NCBI GenBank assembly: GCA_035489715.1
Contig: DATHAP010000119.1
Span: forward strand, 1-41,000
Length of the DNA: 41,000 nt
Reading direction: 5' to 3'
Source: Actinomycetes bacterium
Lineage (GTDB): Bacteria > Actinomycetota > Actinomycetes > JACCUZ01
The position numbers and the translations under genes are program-made. The first letter of the stretch is position 1, and each line of letters starts with the position of its first letter. The notes beneath the pieces were generated by a model. The model was given only the letters and a program-made list of their open reading frames with translations, was not told the origin of the DNA and made no database searches. Below are positions 1 through 7,539 of this stretch, piece by piece.

Positions 1-6
1 TATGTG

Positions 7-17
7 TGACTCAGTCA
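7..17. repeat. Short palindrome at the left edge
   Basis: TGACTCAGTCA is an 11-base palindrome around a central C, in a stretch richer in A/T than the rest of the window. The 80 bases before the first gene hold no convincing coding sequence. It could be an operator or promoter part for a gene beyond the left edge. It is too short to rule out chance. Confidence 0.2.
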
Positions 18-80
18 TATGTCTAGGCAGTAGCGACCGCGGACGATTCGGTAACGGTCTGCCGACCGGTTCGCCCGGTA

Positions 81-980
81 TCACCCGTCCTGCACGTCAT
101 GTCGTCCGGTCCGGTGACGCTGTGCCGACAGCTCGACCGCCGAGAGCCACCACTCGGCGAAAGCCTTCCCGTCCACGGCCGTGACCGCGCGCCGGCCGAC
201 GCCGGTCGAGGCCACCGTCACGCCGGGCCAGTCCAGGGCGGTCGCGACCGTCAGCGGGTCGTGCAGGAAGTGCAGCAGGTCGTCGGGCAGGCCGGCATGC
301 GCCGCGGCCAGGGCGCCGTGGTCGCGCAGCGCGGCGTACTGCTCCGCCTGCCGGGCCAGGAGCGCGCCCACCCGCCCGGCCGCGCGCAGCCGAGGCAGGT
401 GCTCGGCCCGCACGGAGGTGCGCAGGGTGTCGGCGAGCGTGACCTGGGTGAGGTCGCCCGCCGCCGCGAGCACGGTGGCCGCGGCGTCCGGGTCGCCGGC
501 CATGTTCCAGTCCCGATCCGGGCCGTACGCCGGCAGGTCGCTCCCCGGGGGCCGCAGCCACCCACCCATGACGACGACCCGTGCCCCGCTGAGCAGCCCG
601 GGCTCGGTCCGCTCCAGCAGCGCCAGGTTGGTCAGCGGCCCGATCGCCACCACCGTCGCGCCGCTGCGGACCGACGCCGCGAGGAGCCTGACCGCGGCGC
701 CCGGTGGCGACGGGGCAGCCGGCAGGTCGGCCGGCCACAGCTGCGGCAGCGGGTCGATGCGGCGCTCGGTGAGCGTCGTCCCGGCGCCGGCGGCCACCGG
801 CACGTGGCCGAGCCCGAGCAGGTCGAGGACGTGCCGCGCGTAACCCGCCCGGACGCCACCCGGGTCCACCGTCGTGGTGATCGCGAGCAGCTCGGCGTCC
901 GGGCGGCCGGCCACCAGGGCGAGCGCGGCCAGGTCGTCGGGGTCGCCGCCGATGTCGGTGTCGACGTGCAGCCGGTGCAC
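81..980 (-). CDS. Inosine-uridine-type nucleoside hydrolase
   Basis: Predicted cytosolic N-ribohydrolase that splits nucleosides into base and ribose for purine/pyrimidine salvage. The N-terminus carries the family's calcium-binding Asp cluster, here DTDIGGDPDD at residues 7-16 (usual form DTDxGxDD). A central MGGW motif is followed by DWNMAGDPDAA, matching the conserved (E/D)xNxxxDPxAA segment that contacts ribose and calcium. About 299 residues, close to the usual 310. I chose the GTG at 980 because the Asp cluster begins six residues later and a TACGGT element lies six bases upstream with no Shine-Dalgarno, the pattern of a leaderless start; longer starts add a poor, Pro/Ala-rich leader. 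The gene is divergent from the thioesterase gene at 1042. Substrate preference cannot be read from the sequence. Confidence 0.88.
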   Translation of the reverse strand: MHRLHVDTDIGGDPDDLAALALVAGRPDAELLAITTTVDPGGVRAGYARHVLDLLGLGHVPVAAGAGTTLTERRIDPLPQLWPADLPAAPSPPGAAVRLLAASVRSGATVVAIGPLTNLALLERTEPGLLSGARVVVMGGWLRPPGSDLPAYGPDRDWNMAGDPDAAATVLAAAGDLTQVTLADTLRTSVRAEHLPRLRAAGRVGALLARQAEQYAALRDHGALAAAHAGLPDDLLHFLHDPLTVATALDWPGVTVASTGVGRRAVTAVDGKAFAEWWLSAVELSAQRHRTGRHDVQDG

Positions 981-986
981 CGGGCC

Positions 987-992
987 ACCGTA
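987..992 (-). promoter_or_regulatory. -10 element for leaderless nucleoside hydrolase
   Basis: On the minus strand TACGGT lies six bases before the GTG start, with no Shine-Dalgarno between. The TANNNT hexamer this close to the start codon is the known arrangement of leaderless actinobacterial mRNAs. No good -35 is visible. Confidence 0.5.
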
Positions 993-1041
993 GGCTCCGG
1001 CGCGCCGGCCGGGAGCGGCCCGTCCCGGCACGGGAGGCGTG

Positions 1042-1866
1042 ATGGCCGGCTTCGACGAGGCGACCGCTGTGCATGCCGCCGGACCCGGCGCGTTCGACGT
1101 CGACCTCGACGACGCGTGGAGTATCGGCGGAAAGCTCAACGGCGGCTATCTGCTGGCGCTGCTCGGCCGGGCCGCGAGCGCCGCGGTGGGCAGCGAGGGG
1201 CACCCGCACCCGGTCGCCGCGAGCGCGCACTTCCTGCACGCGCCGGACCCGGGGCCGGCCCGGGTCGAGGTCGCGGTCCTGCGGGCCGGCCGGACCCTCG
1301 CCCAGGTGCGGGCCTCCCTGCTCGCCGGCGGCCGGTCGTGCGTCGAGTCGCTGGTCACGGTGGGCGCCCTCGACGGCGCGACCTGGTGGGACGGCGTCCC
1401 GCCGGTGCAGCTCCCCGCGATCGAGCAGTGCCCCCGGCTGCCGGTTCAGGGGCCTGGCATAGAGGTCCCACTGATGGCCGTCGTCGCCGAGCACCTCGAC
1501 CCGGCGGTGATGGGCTGGGCGGTGGGACGCCCCAGCGGGGTGGGCGAGCTGCGCGGCTGGGCCGCCCATGCCGACGGCCGCGACCCCGACCCGGTCTCCC
1601 TGCTGATGTTCGTCGACGCGCTGCCGCCCGCGACGTTCGACCTGGGCAGCGCGGGCTGGGTGCCGACGCTCGAGCTGACCTGCCACGTCCGCGCGGTGCC
1701 GGCACCGGGCCCGCTCGCCATCCGTCAGCGGGTCCGCCACGTCGCGGGCGGCCGGGTCGACGAGGAGTGCGACGTCTGGGACTCGACCGGCCGGCTGGTC
1801 GCGACCGGGCACCAGCTCGCCGGCCTGCGGGTCACCGAGGGACAGGCACCGGCCGTCCCGCGCTGA
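1042..1866 (+). CDS. Acyl-CoA thioesterase-like hotdog protein
   Basis: Predicted thioesterase-family protein of the TesB-like type (two hotdog halves, about 274 residues). The N-terminal half has GAFDVDLDDAWSIGGKLNGG followed by a helix, the usual opening of the actinobacterial PF13622-type proteins, and an ASAHFLHAPDPG strand. The C-terminal half contains a GWVPTLELTCHVRA strand and ends in GRLVATGHQLAGL, the typical last strand. The ATG at 1042 is preceded by GGGAGG; a GTG immediately before it lies too close to that ribosome-binding site. The family hydrolyses acyl-CoA thioesters in lipid metabolism; the substrate here is unknown. Divergent from the nucleoside hydrolase and 31 bases ahead of a nitronate monooxygenase gene. 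Confidence 0.82.
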   Translation: MAGFDEATAVHAAGPGAFDVDLDDAWSIGGKLNGGYLLALLGRAASAAVGSEGHPHPVAASAHFLHAPDPGPARVEVAVLRAGRTLAQVRASLLAGGRSCVESLVTVGALDGATWWDGVPPVQLPAIEQCPRLPVQGPGIEVPLMAVVAEHLDPAVMGWAVGRPSGVGELRGWAAHADGRDPDPVSLLMFVDALPPATFDLGSAGWVPTLELTCHVRAVPAPGPLAIRQRVRHVAGGRVDEECDVWDSTGRLVATGHQLAGLRVTEGQAPAVPR

Positions 1867-1897
1867 CCGGCCACCCCGCTCGGCGCAGGATGGGCCC

Positions 1898-2974
1898 ATG
1901 TGGCGGACGACCGACCTAACCCGGCTGCTCGGCTGCGACGTACCGATCGTGCAGGCACCCCTCGGCGGTGGCCCGGGCACCGCCGAGCTGACGGCGGCGG
2001 TGGGCACGGCCGGCGGCTTCGGTGTCGTCGGCGGCGGCTACCTCGACCCCGACGACCTGGCCGACGTCCTGGCGCGCACCCGGTCGCTCACCGACCGCCC
2101 GTTCGGGGTCAACCTGTTCCTCGTTCCCCCGCCGCAGCGGACCGGGTCGGACGCCGCTCGCGCCGCCCTGTCCGGGGTCGCCGCCGACCTGGGTCTGGAC
2201 GTCGCCGTCCCCGAGGAGCCGCGCGGGCTGCCCGACCCGGTCGCCCAGCTCGAGGTGGTGCTGGACTCGGACGCCCGGCTGGTGACGTTCGCGTTCGGGG
2301 CGCCGTCGCGCGCGGTCACGACGAGGCTGCACGACGCCGGCCGGCTGGTGGGCGGCACCGCGCAGTCGGCGACCGACGCCCGCGAGCTGGCGGGGCTCGG
2401 CGTCGACGTCGTCATCGCCCAGGGGGCCGAGGCGGGCGGCCACCGGGGCGGGCTCCCTCGGGCGGCCGGGGCCGGCGACGTACCAGGCCTGCTGGCACTG
2501 CTCCCTGCCGTCGTCGACGCCGTCGACGTCCCCGTCGTAGCGGCAGGTGGCATCGCGGACGGCCGCGGCGTGGCGGCCGCCCTCGTGCTGGGAGCGCAGG
2601 CCGCGGCGCTGGGCACCGCCTTCCTCCGCACCCCGGAGGCCGGCACCGCGGCGGCCTACCGCCGGGCCCTCGCAGGCGCCGACGAGACGAGCACCGTGAC
2701 CACCAGTGCCTTCTCCGGCCGGGCCGCCCGCGGGCTGCCGAACGCCTACGTCCGGGCGTTCGACGGGGAGGCGCCGGTCGAGGTGCCGGACTTCCCTGTC
2801 ATGAACTACCTGAGTCGCCCGCTGCGCGCAGCGTCCGCCGCGGCCGGCACCGCGGAGGCGCAGTCCCTCTGGGCCGGCCAGGGCGTCGGGCTGGCCCGCG
2901 AGCTTCCGGCCGCGGAGCTCGTCGCGGCCCTGGTCGCCGAGACCGAGAACGCGCTCGCGCGCACGTGCCCCTGA
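1898..2974 (+). CDS. Nitronate monooxygenase (2-nitropropane dioxygenase family)
   Basis: FMN-dependent TIM-barrel enzyme predicted to oxidise alkyl nitronates such as propionate 3-nitronate, a detoxifying reaction in the cytosol. It opens with a strand ending in PIVQAPLGGG (16-25) and GGFGVVGGG (39-47). The signature QGAEAGGHRGG at 175-185 includes the conserved His182, followed by VPVVAAGGIADG and ALVLGAQAAALGTAFL, the phosphate-binding strands for FMN. At 358 residues it has the normal family length. The ATG start has no clear Shine-Dalgarno, but CAGGAT lies six bases upstream, possibly a variant leaderless -10. Some members of the family act as enoyl-ACP reductases (FabK), which I cannot exclude. 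Confidence 0.88.
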   Translation: MWRTTDLTRLLGCDVPIVQAPLGGGPGTAELTAAVGTAGGFGVVGGGYLDPDDLADVLARTRSLTDRPFGVNLFLVPPPQRTGSDAARAALSGVAADLGLDVAVPEEPRGLPDPVAQLEVVLDSDARLVTFAFGAPSRAVTTRLHDAGRLVGGTAQSATDARELAGLGVDVVIAQGAEAGGHRGGLPRAAGAGDVPGLLALLPAVVDAVDVPVVAAGGIADGRGVAAALVLGAQAAALGTAFLRTPEAGTAAAYRRALAGADETSTVTTSAFSGRAARGLPNAYVRAFDGEAPVEVPDFPVMNYLSRPLRAASAAAGTAEAQSLWAGQGVGLARELPAAELVAALVAETENALARTCP

Positions 2975-2992
2975 CCGCCAGGCTGTGCGGCC

Positions 2993-3397
2993 ATGACGAC
3001 CGAGATCGACGCCGTACGCCCTCAGGCACTGCACCACGACGTGCCCTACGCCTACGCCACGGTCGCGCCGGCCGGTCGGCTGGTCCTGACTGCGGGTGCC
3101 TGCCCGATCGACGCGGACGGCGTCGTCGTGGCCCCGGGTGACGTGGGCCGGCAGGCGGCCCAGGTCATGGCCAACCTGGAACTCGTCCTGCGTGAGGCCG
3201 GCTGCTCGGTCGGCGACGTGCTGCGCACCACGGTGTGGGTCGCCAGCAGCGACCGGGCGGACCTGGTCGACGCGTGGCAGGTGGTGCGCGAGACCTTCGG
3301 GACGTGGGACCCGCCGAGCACCCTGCTCGGTGTCACCGTGCTCGGCTTCCCCGGCCAGCTGGTCGAGGTCGAGGCGACCGCCGTCCGGCGGTCGTGA
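2993..3397 (+). CDS. RidA family protein (Rid/YjgF/UK114)
   Basis: Small cytosolic trimeric protein of 134 residues, the normal length. The family hydrolyses reactive enamines/imines formed by PLP enzymes or acts in related deaminase pathways. Visible family features are the YAYATVAPAGRLVLTAG opening strand, a helix NLELVLREAGCSVGDVLRTTVWV and a C-terminal strand GVTVLGFPGQLVEVEATAV. The canonical RidA ending IEIEAVA appears as VEVEATA, and the catalytic Arg seen in archetypal RidA before that strand is not obvious, so this may belong to a Rid subfamily other than RidA itself. It begins 18 bases after the nitronate monooxygenase and is probably cotranscribed. It ends four bases before the convergent VOC gene. 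Confidence 0.85.
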   Translation: MTTEIDAVRPQALHHDVPYAYATVAPAGRLVLTAGACPIDADGVVVAPGDVGRQAAQVMANLELVLREAGCSVGDVLRTTVWVASSDRADLVDAWQVVRETFGTWDPPSTLLGVTVLGFPGQLVEVEATAVRRS

Positions 3398-3400
3398 CGG

Positions 3401-3748
3401 TCAGATCTCCTGCACGAGCTCGTAGAGTCCGCCGTCAGGGGCGACGAAGTGCGCGTAGCGCTGCCGATCGGTCTGGCCGGGGTCGTCCACGTCGAGGCCG
3501 GCGGCGCGCAGCTCGCGCACCGCGTCGTCGAGGTCGGCGACGAGGAAGCCGATGGTGCGCGACGTGCCGCCGCCCGGCTCCCGCTCATCGGCCACGCCGA
3601 AACGTGAACCGTCGGGCAGGTCGAAGAGGTCGGCGTCCATCCCGGGGTCGGCGACCCTCGCCAGACCCAGCACGTCAGCGACCAGCGTCGTCATCTCCGC
3701 CCGGTGCGGCGTCGCCGTGCCGGCGAACACCAGACCCAGGATCTCCAC
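3401..3748 (-). CDS. VOC (glyoxalase/bleomycin-resistance fold) protein
   Basis: A single-unit VOC protein of about 115 residues. It begins VEILGLVFAGTATPHR, has a GFLVADLDDAVRELRAAGLDV strand-helix unit and ends in RYAHFVAPDGGLYELVQE, the typical final beta-alpha-beta-beta-beta module with a metal-ligand Glu near the end. The family covers glyoxalases, dioxygenases and drug-binding proteins; substrate unknown. The GTG at 3748 was chosen because it sits one base after the stop codon of the upstream small zinc-ribbon gene, implying translational coupling, and because the fold starts right there. An upstream ATG at 3778 has no ribosome-binding site and would overlap that gene. Confidence 0.8.
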   Translation of the reverse strand: MEILGLVFAGTATPHRAEMTTLVADVLGLARVADPGMDADLFDLPDGSRFGVADEREPGGGTSRTIGFLVADLDDAVRELRAAGLDVDDPGQTDRQRYAHFVAPDGGLYELVQEI

Positions 3749-3749
3749 C

Positions 3750-3944
3750 TCAGCGTCCCGCCGAGGGGGTGGCTGCATCCCGCAGCGCGAGCGCCGCGCC
3801 CTCGCAGCAGGGAGTGATCCACCGGCAGCGCACGCACTGCGAGTGAGAGGCGACCCAGACCTGCTCGGCCCCGCAGCGCGGGCACGGCTCCAGGCCGCCG
3901 CCGTCGTCGTCCGTGCCGGCCACCCGGCACCCGGTCTCGTCCAC
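3750..3944 (-). CDS. Small zinc-ribbon protein
   Basis: Predicted 64-residue protein. It carries CPRCG near residue 21, then CVRCRW and TPCCEG, giving two CxxC knuckles and an extra CC that could hold one zinc ion in a rubredoxin/zinc-ribbon-like fold. I do not recognise a named family. The GTG start at 3944 is supported by TACCGT six bases upstream (leaderless arrangement). Its stop codon is one base from the start of the VOC gene, so the two are almost certainly cotranscribed and coupled. A later GTG about eight codons in is possible. Function unknown. Confidence 0.6.
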   Translation of the reverse strand: MDETGCRVAGTDDDGGGLEPCPRCGAEQVWVASHSQCVRCRWITPCCEGAALALRDAATPSAGR

Positions 3945-3950
3945 CCGGCC

Positions 3951-3956
3951 ACGGTA
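3951..3956 (-). promoter_or_regulatory. -10 element for leaderless zinc-ribbon/VOC operon
   Basis: TACCGT on the minus strand lies six bases before the GTG start at 3944, without a Shine-Dalgarno. It fits a TANNNT leaderless promoter for the two-gene unit. Confidence 0.45.
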
Positions 3957-4033
3957 GGTCGCTTCCCCTCCCGACTGTGCGCTGCCGCACCGGACACGCC
4001 GGTGGGTGGTGTGTCGACGCACGGTCGAGCAGG

Positions 4034-5551
4034 TCAGACGCGGGCGTACTCGTCGTCGCGCTCGTCGCGCTCGTCGCGCTGGTCGCGCTCGTCCCGCGGG
4101 CCGGGCAGCGAGCCGGCATCCGCCGGGGCGCCGGCAGCGTGCGGGTCCGACATCGGCACCGTGCGCAGGAAGACGCCTCCGATGACACCCGCGGCGAGCG
4201 CCGCGACGGCGCCGGCCAGGAACGCCACCTGGTAGCCGCTGTTGAGCGCCGCGACCTGCTCTGTGCCGCCGGCGACGAGGTCGCCCGTGCGCCACGCAGC
4301 GAGGCTCGCGAGGACCGCCAGGCCCAGGGCGCCGCCCATCATGAACGAGGTGTTGACCACGCCGGACGCCAGCCCGGCGTCCTTCGGCTCGACCTCGCTC
4401 ATCGCGGACAGCAGCACCGGGTTGAAGGCCATGCCGGCGCCGATGCCCAGGAGCAGCATCGCGGGCAGCACGTCGGTGACGAACGTGCCGTCGACCGGGG
4501 CGCGGGAGAACAGCACCAGGCCGACCGACGAGATCGCCAGCCCGAGCGCCAGCGGCACCCGGGTGCCGAACCGCATGACCATCTTGGCGGACAGGCCGAG
4601 CGAGAAGGCCATCATGATCAGGTTGGACGGCAGGAAGGCCAGCCCGACCTGCAGCGGGTCGTAGCCGAGCACCAGCTGCAGGTAGAGCGCCGAGAGGAAG
4701 AACCAGGCGAACATCGCGGCGGCCCACAGGACGCCGACCACGTTGGCGACCGCCACGCTGCGAAGGCGGAACAGCGACAGCGGCACGAGCGGCGCCGCCG
4801 ACCGGTGCTCGATCACGAGGAAGGCGACGAGCAGCACGACGCTCACTGCGAGCAGCCCCAGGGTCTGCCTGCTGGCCCAGCCCGCCTCGTTGCCGTTGAC
4901 GATCGCGTAGACGGCGGTCATCAGGGCGGTCGTCACCGTGACCGCGCCGGCGACGTCGACCTTCGCCGCTCCCAGGCCCGAGCCGCCGGGCAGCAGCACC
5001 AGGCTGGCCGCGATCACTGCGACGCCCACCGGGATGTTGACCAGGAAGATCCAGTGCCAGTCGAGCAGGTCGGTGAGCACACCGCCGGCCAGCACCCCGA
5101 CGCTGCCGCCGCCGGCGCTGACGAAGCCGATGACCCCCATCGCCTTGGTGCGCTCGGCCGGCTCGGTGAACAGCGTCATCACGATCGAGAACGCGACGAC
5201 CGACACGACGGCGCCACCGAGCCCCTGGACCGCTCGCGCGGCGACGAGGAACGTCTGCGACGAGGCCAGGCCGCAAGCCAGCGAGGCCGCGGTGAAGAGC
5301 GTGAGACCGCCGACGAAGAGCCGACGGTGACCGAAGAGGTCGCCGAGCCGGCCGCCCAGCAGCAGGAAGCCGCCGAAGGTCAGCAGGTAGGCGTTGACGA
5401 CCCAGGCCAGCGAGGACTCGGAGAAGCCGAGGTCCTCGCGGATCGAGGGCAGGGCCACGTTCACGATCGTCGAGTCGAGGACGATCATCAGCGATCCGCT
5501 GCACAGGACGAAGAGGGCCAGCCAGCGGCCGCGGTGGTCGAGCTCGGTCAT
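4034..5551 (-). CDS. DHA2-type MFS drug exporter (EmrB/QacA-like)
   Basis: Inner-membrane proton-driven exporter of about 505 residues, consistent with the 14-helix DHA2 family. Visible landmarks are helix 1 with SLMIVLDSTIVNVALPSI (the DxTIVNVALP motif typical of DHA2), motif A as GGRLGDLFGHRRLFVGG after helix 2, and the motif C region GGSVGVLAGGVLTDLLDWHW in helix 5. The ATG at 5551 has GGAG six bases upstream; an earlier ATG would only add a polar leader. The C-terminus ends in an unusual charged tail, RDERDQRDERDERDDEYARV, made by a 9-base tandem repeat. It lies 122 bases downstream of a SigG-like sigma factor on the same strand. Substrate unknown. Confidence 0.88.
   Translation of the reverse strand: MTELDHRGRWLALFVLCSGSLMIVLDSTIVNVALPSIREDLGFSESSLAWVVNAYLLTFGGFLLLGGRLGDLFGHRRLFVGGLTLFTAASLACGLASSQTFLVAARAVQGLGGAVVSVVAFSIVMTLFTEPAERTKAMGVIGFVSAGGGSVGVLAGGVLTDLLDWHWIFLVNIPVGVAVIAASLVLLPGGSGLGAAKVDVAGAVTVTTALMTAVYAIVNGNEAGWASRQTLGLLAVSVVLLVAFLVIEHRSAAPLVPLSLFRLRSVAVANVVGVLWAAAMFAWFFLSALYLQLVLGYDPLQVGLAFLPSNLIMMAFSLGLSAKMVMRFGTRVPLALGLAISSVGLVLFSRAPVDGTFVTDVLPAMLLLGIGAGMAFNPVLLSAMSEVEPKDAGLASGVVNTSFMMGGALGLAVLASLAAWRTGDLVAGGTEQVAALNSGYQVAFLAGAVAALAAGVIGGVFLRTVPMSDPHAAGAPADAGSLPGPRDERDQRDERDERDDEYARV
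4053..4097. repeat. Five tandem 9-base repeats at the end of the MFS gene
   Basis: Five consecutive copies of a 9-base unit (TCGTCGCGC with small variations, plus-strand reading) encode the RDE/RDQ repeats of the exporter tail. Copy number changes here would keep the reading frame. Confidence 0.8.
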
Positions 5552-5673
5552 CGTGGTCTCCGGGTCAGGGTCGGTGCGAGAGCGTTGCTGCATATGCGAG
5601 AAGTGACCCTGCGGGCCTGCCGAACTCATCGGTCCGGCCGGACCGAGCAGTGCTGGCGGTGCCGTCGGTGCTG

Positions 5674-6690
5674 TCAGGCGTCGAGGTGCAGCGGCAGGCC
5701 GAACATCGGGTAGGAGGACGCGACGTCGAGGAAGAAGACGACGCCGCGCAGCCGCTGACCGTCAGGGTCGACGTCGAGCACCTGCAGCGACCAGGCGGAG
5801 AACCCGCCCTCGGGGTCGGGCTTGTACTGCGCGAAGGCCGGCGACCCGTTGGCCTGGACGGGCACCAGCTTGGATCCGTCGCAGCCGATGCCGGGGCCGA
5901 GGCACCACTCGACGATGTCGTCGTGGGTCTGCAGCCACAGGTCGAACGGCGGCATCGACCACGACGCGTCCTCCGCGAGCAGCGCGGTGAGCCGGTCCAT
6001 GTCGTAGGCCTCGAACGCCTCGACGTAGCGCGCGACGAGCGCCTGCTCGTCGGCGTCGAGCGGCCGCTTCTCCGTGTGGGGGTCGCCGCTGCTGGCCAGG
6101 GTCGCGCGGGCTCGTTGCAGGGCGGAGTTGACCGACGGGACGCTGGTGCCCAGCAGCTCGGCGACCTCGGCGGCCGGCCAGGCCAGCACCTCGCGAAGGA
6201 TCAGGACGGCACGCTGGTTGGGTGGCAGCAGCTGCAGGGTCGTGATGAAGGCCAGGCGCACGGTGTCGCGGAGCTCGGCGATCTCCGCCGGGTCGGCCGC
6301 GGACGGCACGACGCGGGCGTCAGGGACCGGCTGCAGCCAGACCGCTTCCGGCATCGGGGCGGGCAGCCCGTCCGCCGCGGGGCGGGCCGGACCCATGTCC
6401 ATCGGCAGGGCCCGTCGCTGGCGGCCGTCGAGCATGTCGAAGCAGACGTTGGTCGCGATCTTGTACAGCCACGAGCGCAGCGAGGAGCGCCCCTCGAAAC
6501 GCTCGGCCGCCTTCCAGGCGCGGACCAGCGTGTCCTGCACCGCGTCCTCGGCCTCGAAGGCCGAGCCGAGCATCCGGTAGCAGTAGCCGGTCAGCTCGAC
6601 CCGGTGGTTCTCGAGCGTCGCGTCGAGGTTTTTCAGCAGGGCTGGGCCCACCGGCGTGCTCTCCGGCGCCCCCGTCTCTGGAGTCGTCAC
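5674..6690 (-). CDS. ECF sigma factor, SigG-like with SnoaL-like C-terminal domain
   Basis: Extracytoplasmic-function sigma factor of about 338 residues, matching the TIGR02960/SigG-like type. Region 2 holds ELTGYCYRMLGSAFEAEDAVQ and the RSSLRSWLYKIATNVCFD core-binding/-10 segment. Region 4 holds LPPNQRAVLILREVLAW, AAEVAELLGTSVPSVNSAL and the -35 recognition helix. The last 120 residues form a SnoaL-like domain (YVEAFEAYDMDRLTALLAED, then MPPFDLWLQ and FAQYKPD) that in related ECF groups modulates activity, so no separate anti-sigma gene is expected. I chose the GTG at 6690 because TATGGT stands seven bases upstream with no Shine-Dalgarno. An ATG at 6702 is the alternative. A paralogue lies at 12229-13266. 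Target genes are unknown; the MFS gene downstream is a candidate. Confidence 0.87.
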   Translation of the reverse strand: MTTPETGAPESTPVGPALLKNLDATLENHRVELTGYCYRMLGSAFEAEDAVQDTLVRAWKAAERFEGRSSLRSWLYKIATNVCFDMLDGRQRRALPMDMGPARPAADGLPAPMPEAVWLQPVPDARVVPSAADPAEIAELRDTVRLAFITTLQLLPPNQRAVLILREVLAWPAAEVAELLGTSVPSVNSALQRARATLASSGDPHTEKRPLDADEQALVARYVEAFEAYDMDRLTALLAEDASWSMPPFDLWLQTHDDIVEWCLGPGIGCDGSKLVPVQANGSPAFAQYKPDPEGGFSAWSLQVLDVDPDGQRLRGVVFFLDVASSYPMFGLPLHLDA

Positions 6691-6697
6691 GCCCGCC

Positions 6698-6703
6698 ACC
6701 ATA
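6698..6703 (-). promoter_or_regulatory. -10 element for leaderless SigG-like gene
   Basis: TATGGT lies seven bases before the GTG at 6690 on the minus strand. It is the best match in the window to a leaderless TANNNT box and decides the start chosen for this sigma factor. Confidence 0.45.
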
Positions 6704-6762
6704 GGCCCGCCGGGCGACAGTGCGGCCACCGAGTATGTGCCCGGTCCGTCCCGGCGGCCGCG

Positions 6763-7407
6763 TCACGCGGCGACGTGCCGCCCGACCCACTCCGCGAGCG
6801 GGCGGACCGCCCGCCAGGCGTCACGTACCTCGTCCGCCGCGCGTGGCGTCGCCAGCCAGTCCGGCGCGCCGAACCGGCGAAAGACCATCAGGGAGCGGGC
6901 CCGCATCAGCTCGAGGCGGGGATGGTCGGCCGGCACCCCGCGCGGCCTGGTGGCGACCCGGTCGCCCTCGACGTCGAAGCCCGCTGCCTGGAGCCCCGCG
7001 ACCAGCCGCTGCAGCTCGCTGCCGACGGCCAGGGAGTCGACGGAGGCCCGGTAGCGCGCGATCTCGTCGGTGCCGTGCGAGCGCCAGCCGCCGCCGGCGA
7101 GCAGGCCCTCGGCGTCGACCTGGACGTAGAACCCGACACCGACGGTGTCCTCGCTGACCGGGACCAGCGCGCCCTGGTGGGTCTTGTACGGCGTCTTGTC
7201 CTTGCTGAAGCGCACGTCCCGGTTGGGCCGGAACATCTTGGCCGGGCCGAACTCGTCCTCGAGCCGGGCCAGCAGCGCGCGCATCGGGTCGCGGACCTCC
7301 GCCTCCCAGTCCGGCTTGTGCCGAGCCCAGTACTCCCGGCTGTTGTCCGCCTCCAGGCCGGCGTAGAGCTCGAGCGCGCGGTCGGAGAAGCCGGCGAAGC
7401 TGCCCAT
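6763..7407 (-). CDS. DUF2461 family protein
   Basis: Conserved protein of 214 residues of the DUF2461/TIGR02453 family, whose function is not known. Recognisable features are the N-terminal GFSDRALELYAGLEADNSREYW (the F..L..N..REWF-like signature), NRDVRFSKDKTPYKTHQGAL in the middle (the conserved RFSxDKxPYK motif) and a YVQVDAEGLLAGGGWR strand. Its length is normal for the family. The ATG at 7407 lacks a good Shine-Dalgarno; CAGGGT seven bases upstream may be a variant leaderless -10. It is divergent from the GNAT gene at 7540 and 72 bases upstream of the sigma factor on the same strand. Confidence 0.85.
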   Translation of the reverse strand: MGSFAGFSDRALELYAGLEADNSREYWARHKPDWEAEVRDPMRALLARLEDEFGPAKMFRPNRDVRFSKDKTPYKTHQGALVPVSEDTVGVGFYVQVDAEGLLAGGGWRSHGTDEIARYRASVDSLAVGSELQRLVAGLQAAGFDVEGDRVATRPRGVPADHPRLELMRARSLMVFRRFGAPDWLATPRAADEVRDAWRAVRPLAEWVGRHVAA

Positions 7408-7539
7408 GCGCACGACCCTGTCACGGCTGCGAGAAAGCGGTGGACGCGGCCGGTGGCGACGGCGATGGTCGGGGCGAGCCGCTGCCGCTGGGAGCGGCCC
7501 GCGGGACTGAGGGGCGGGACCTGAGGGAACGGAGCCGCG

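Noticed and set aside
3977-5713. A 578-codon open frame opposite the MFS gene
   Set aside because: It is a shadow of the exporter; the sequence is a charged His/Arg/Asp mixture without domain features.
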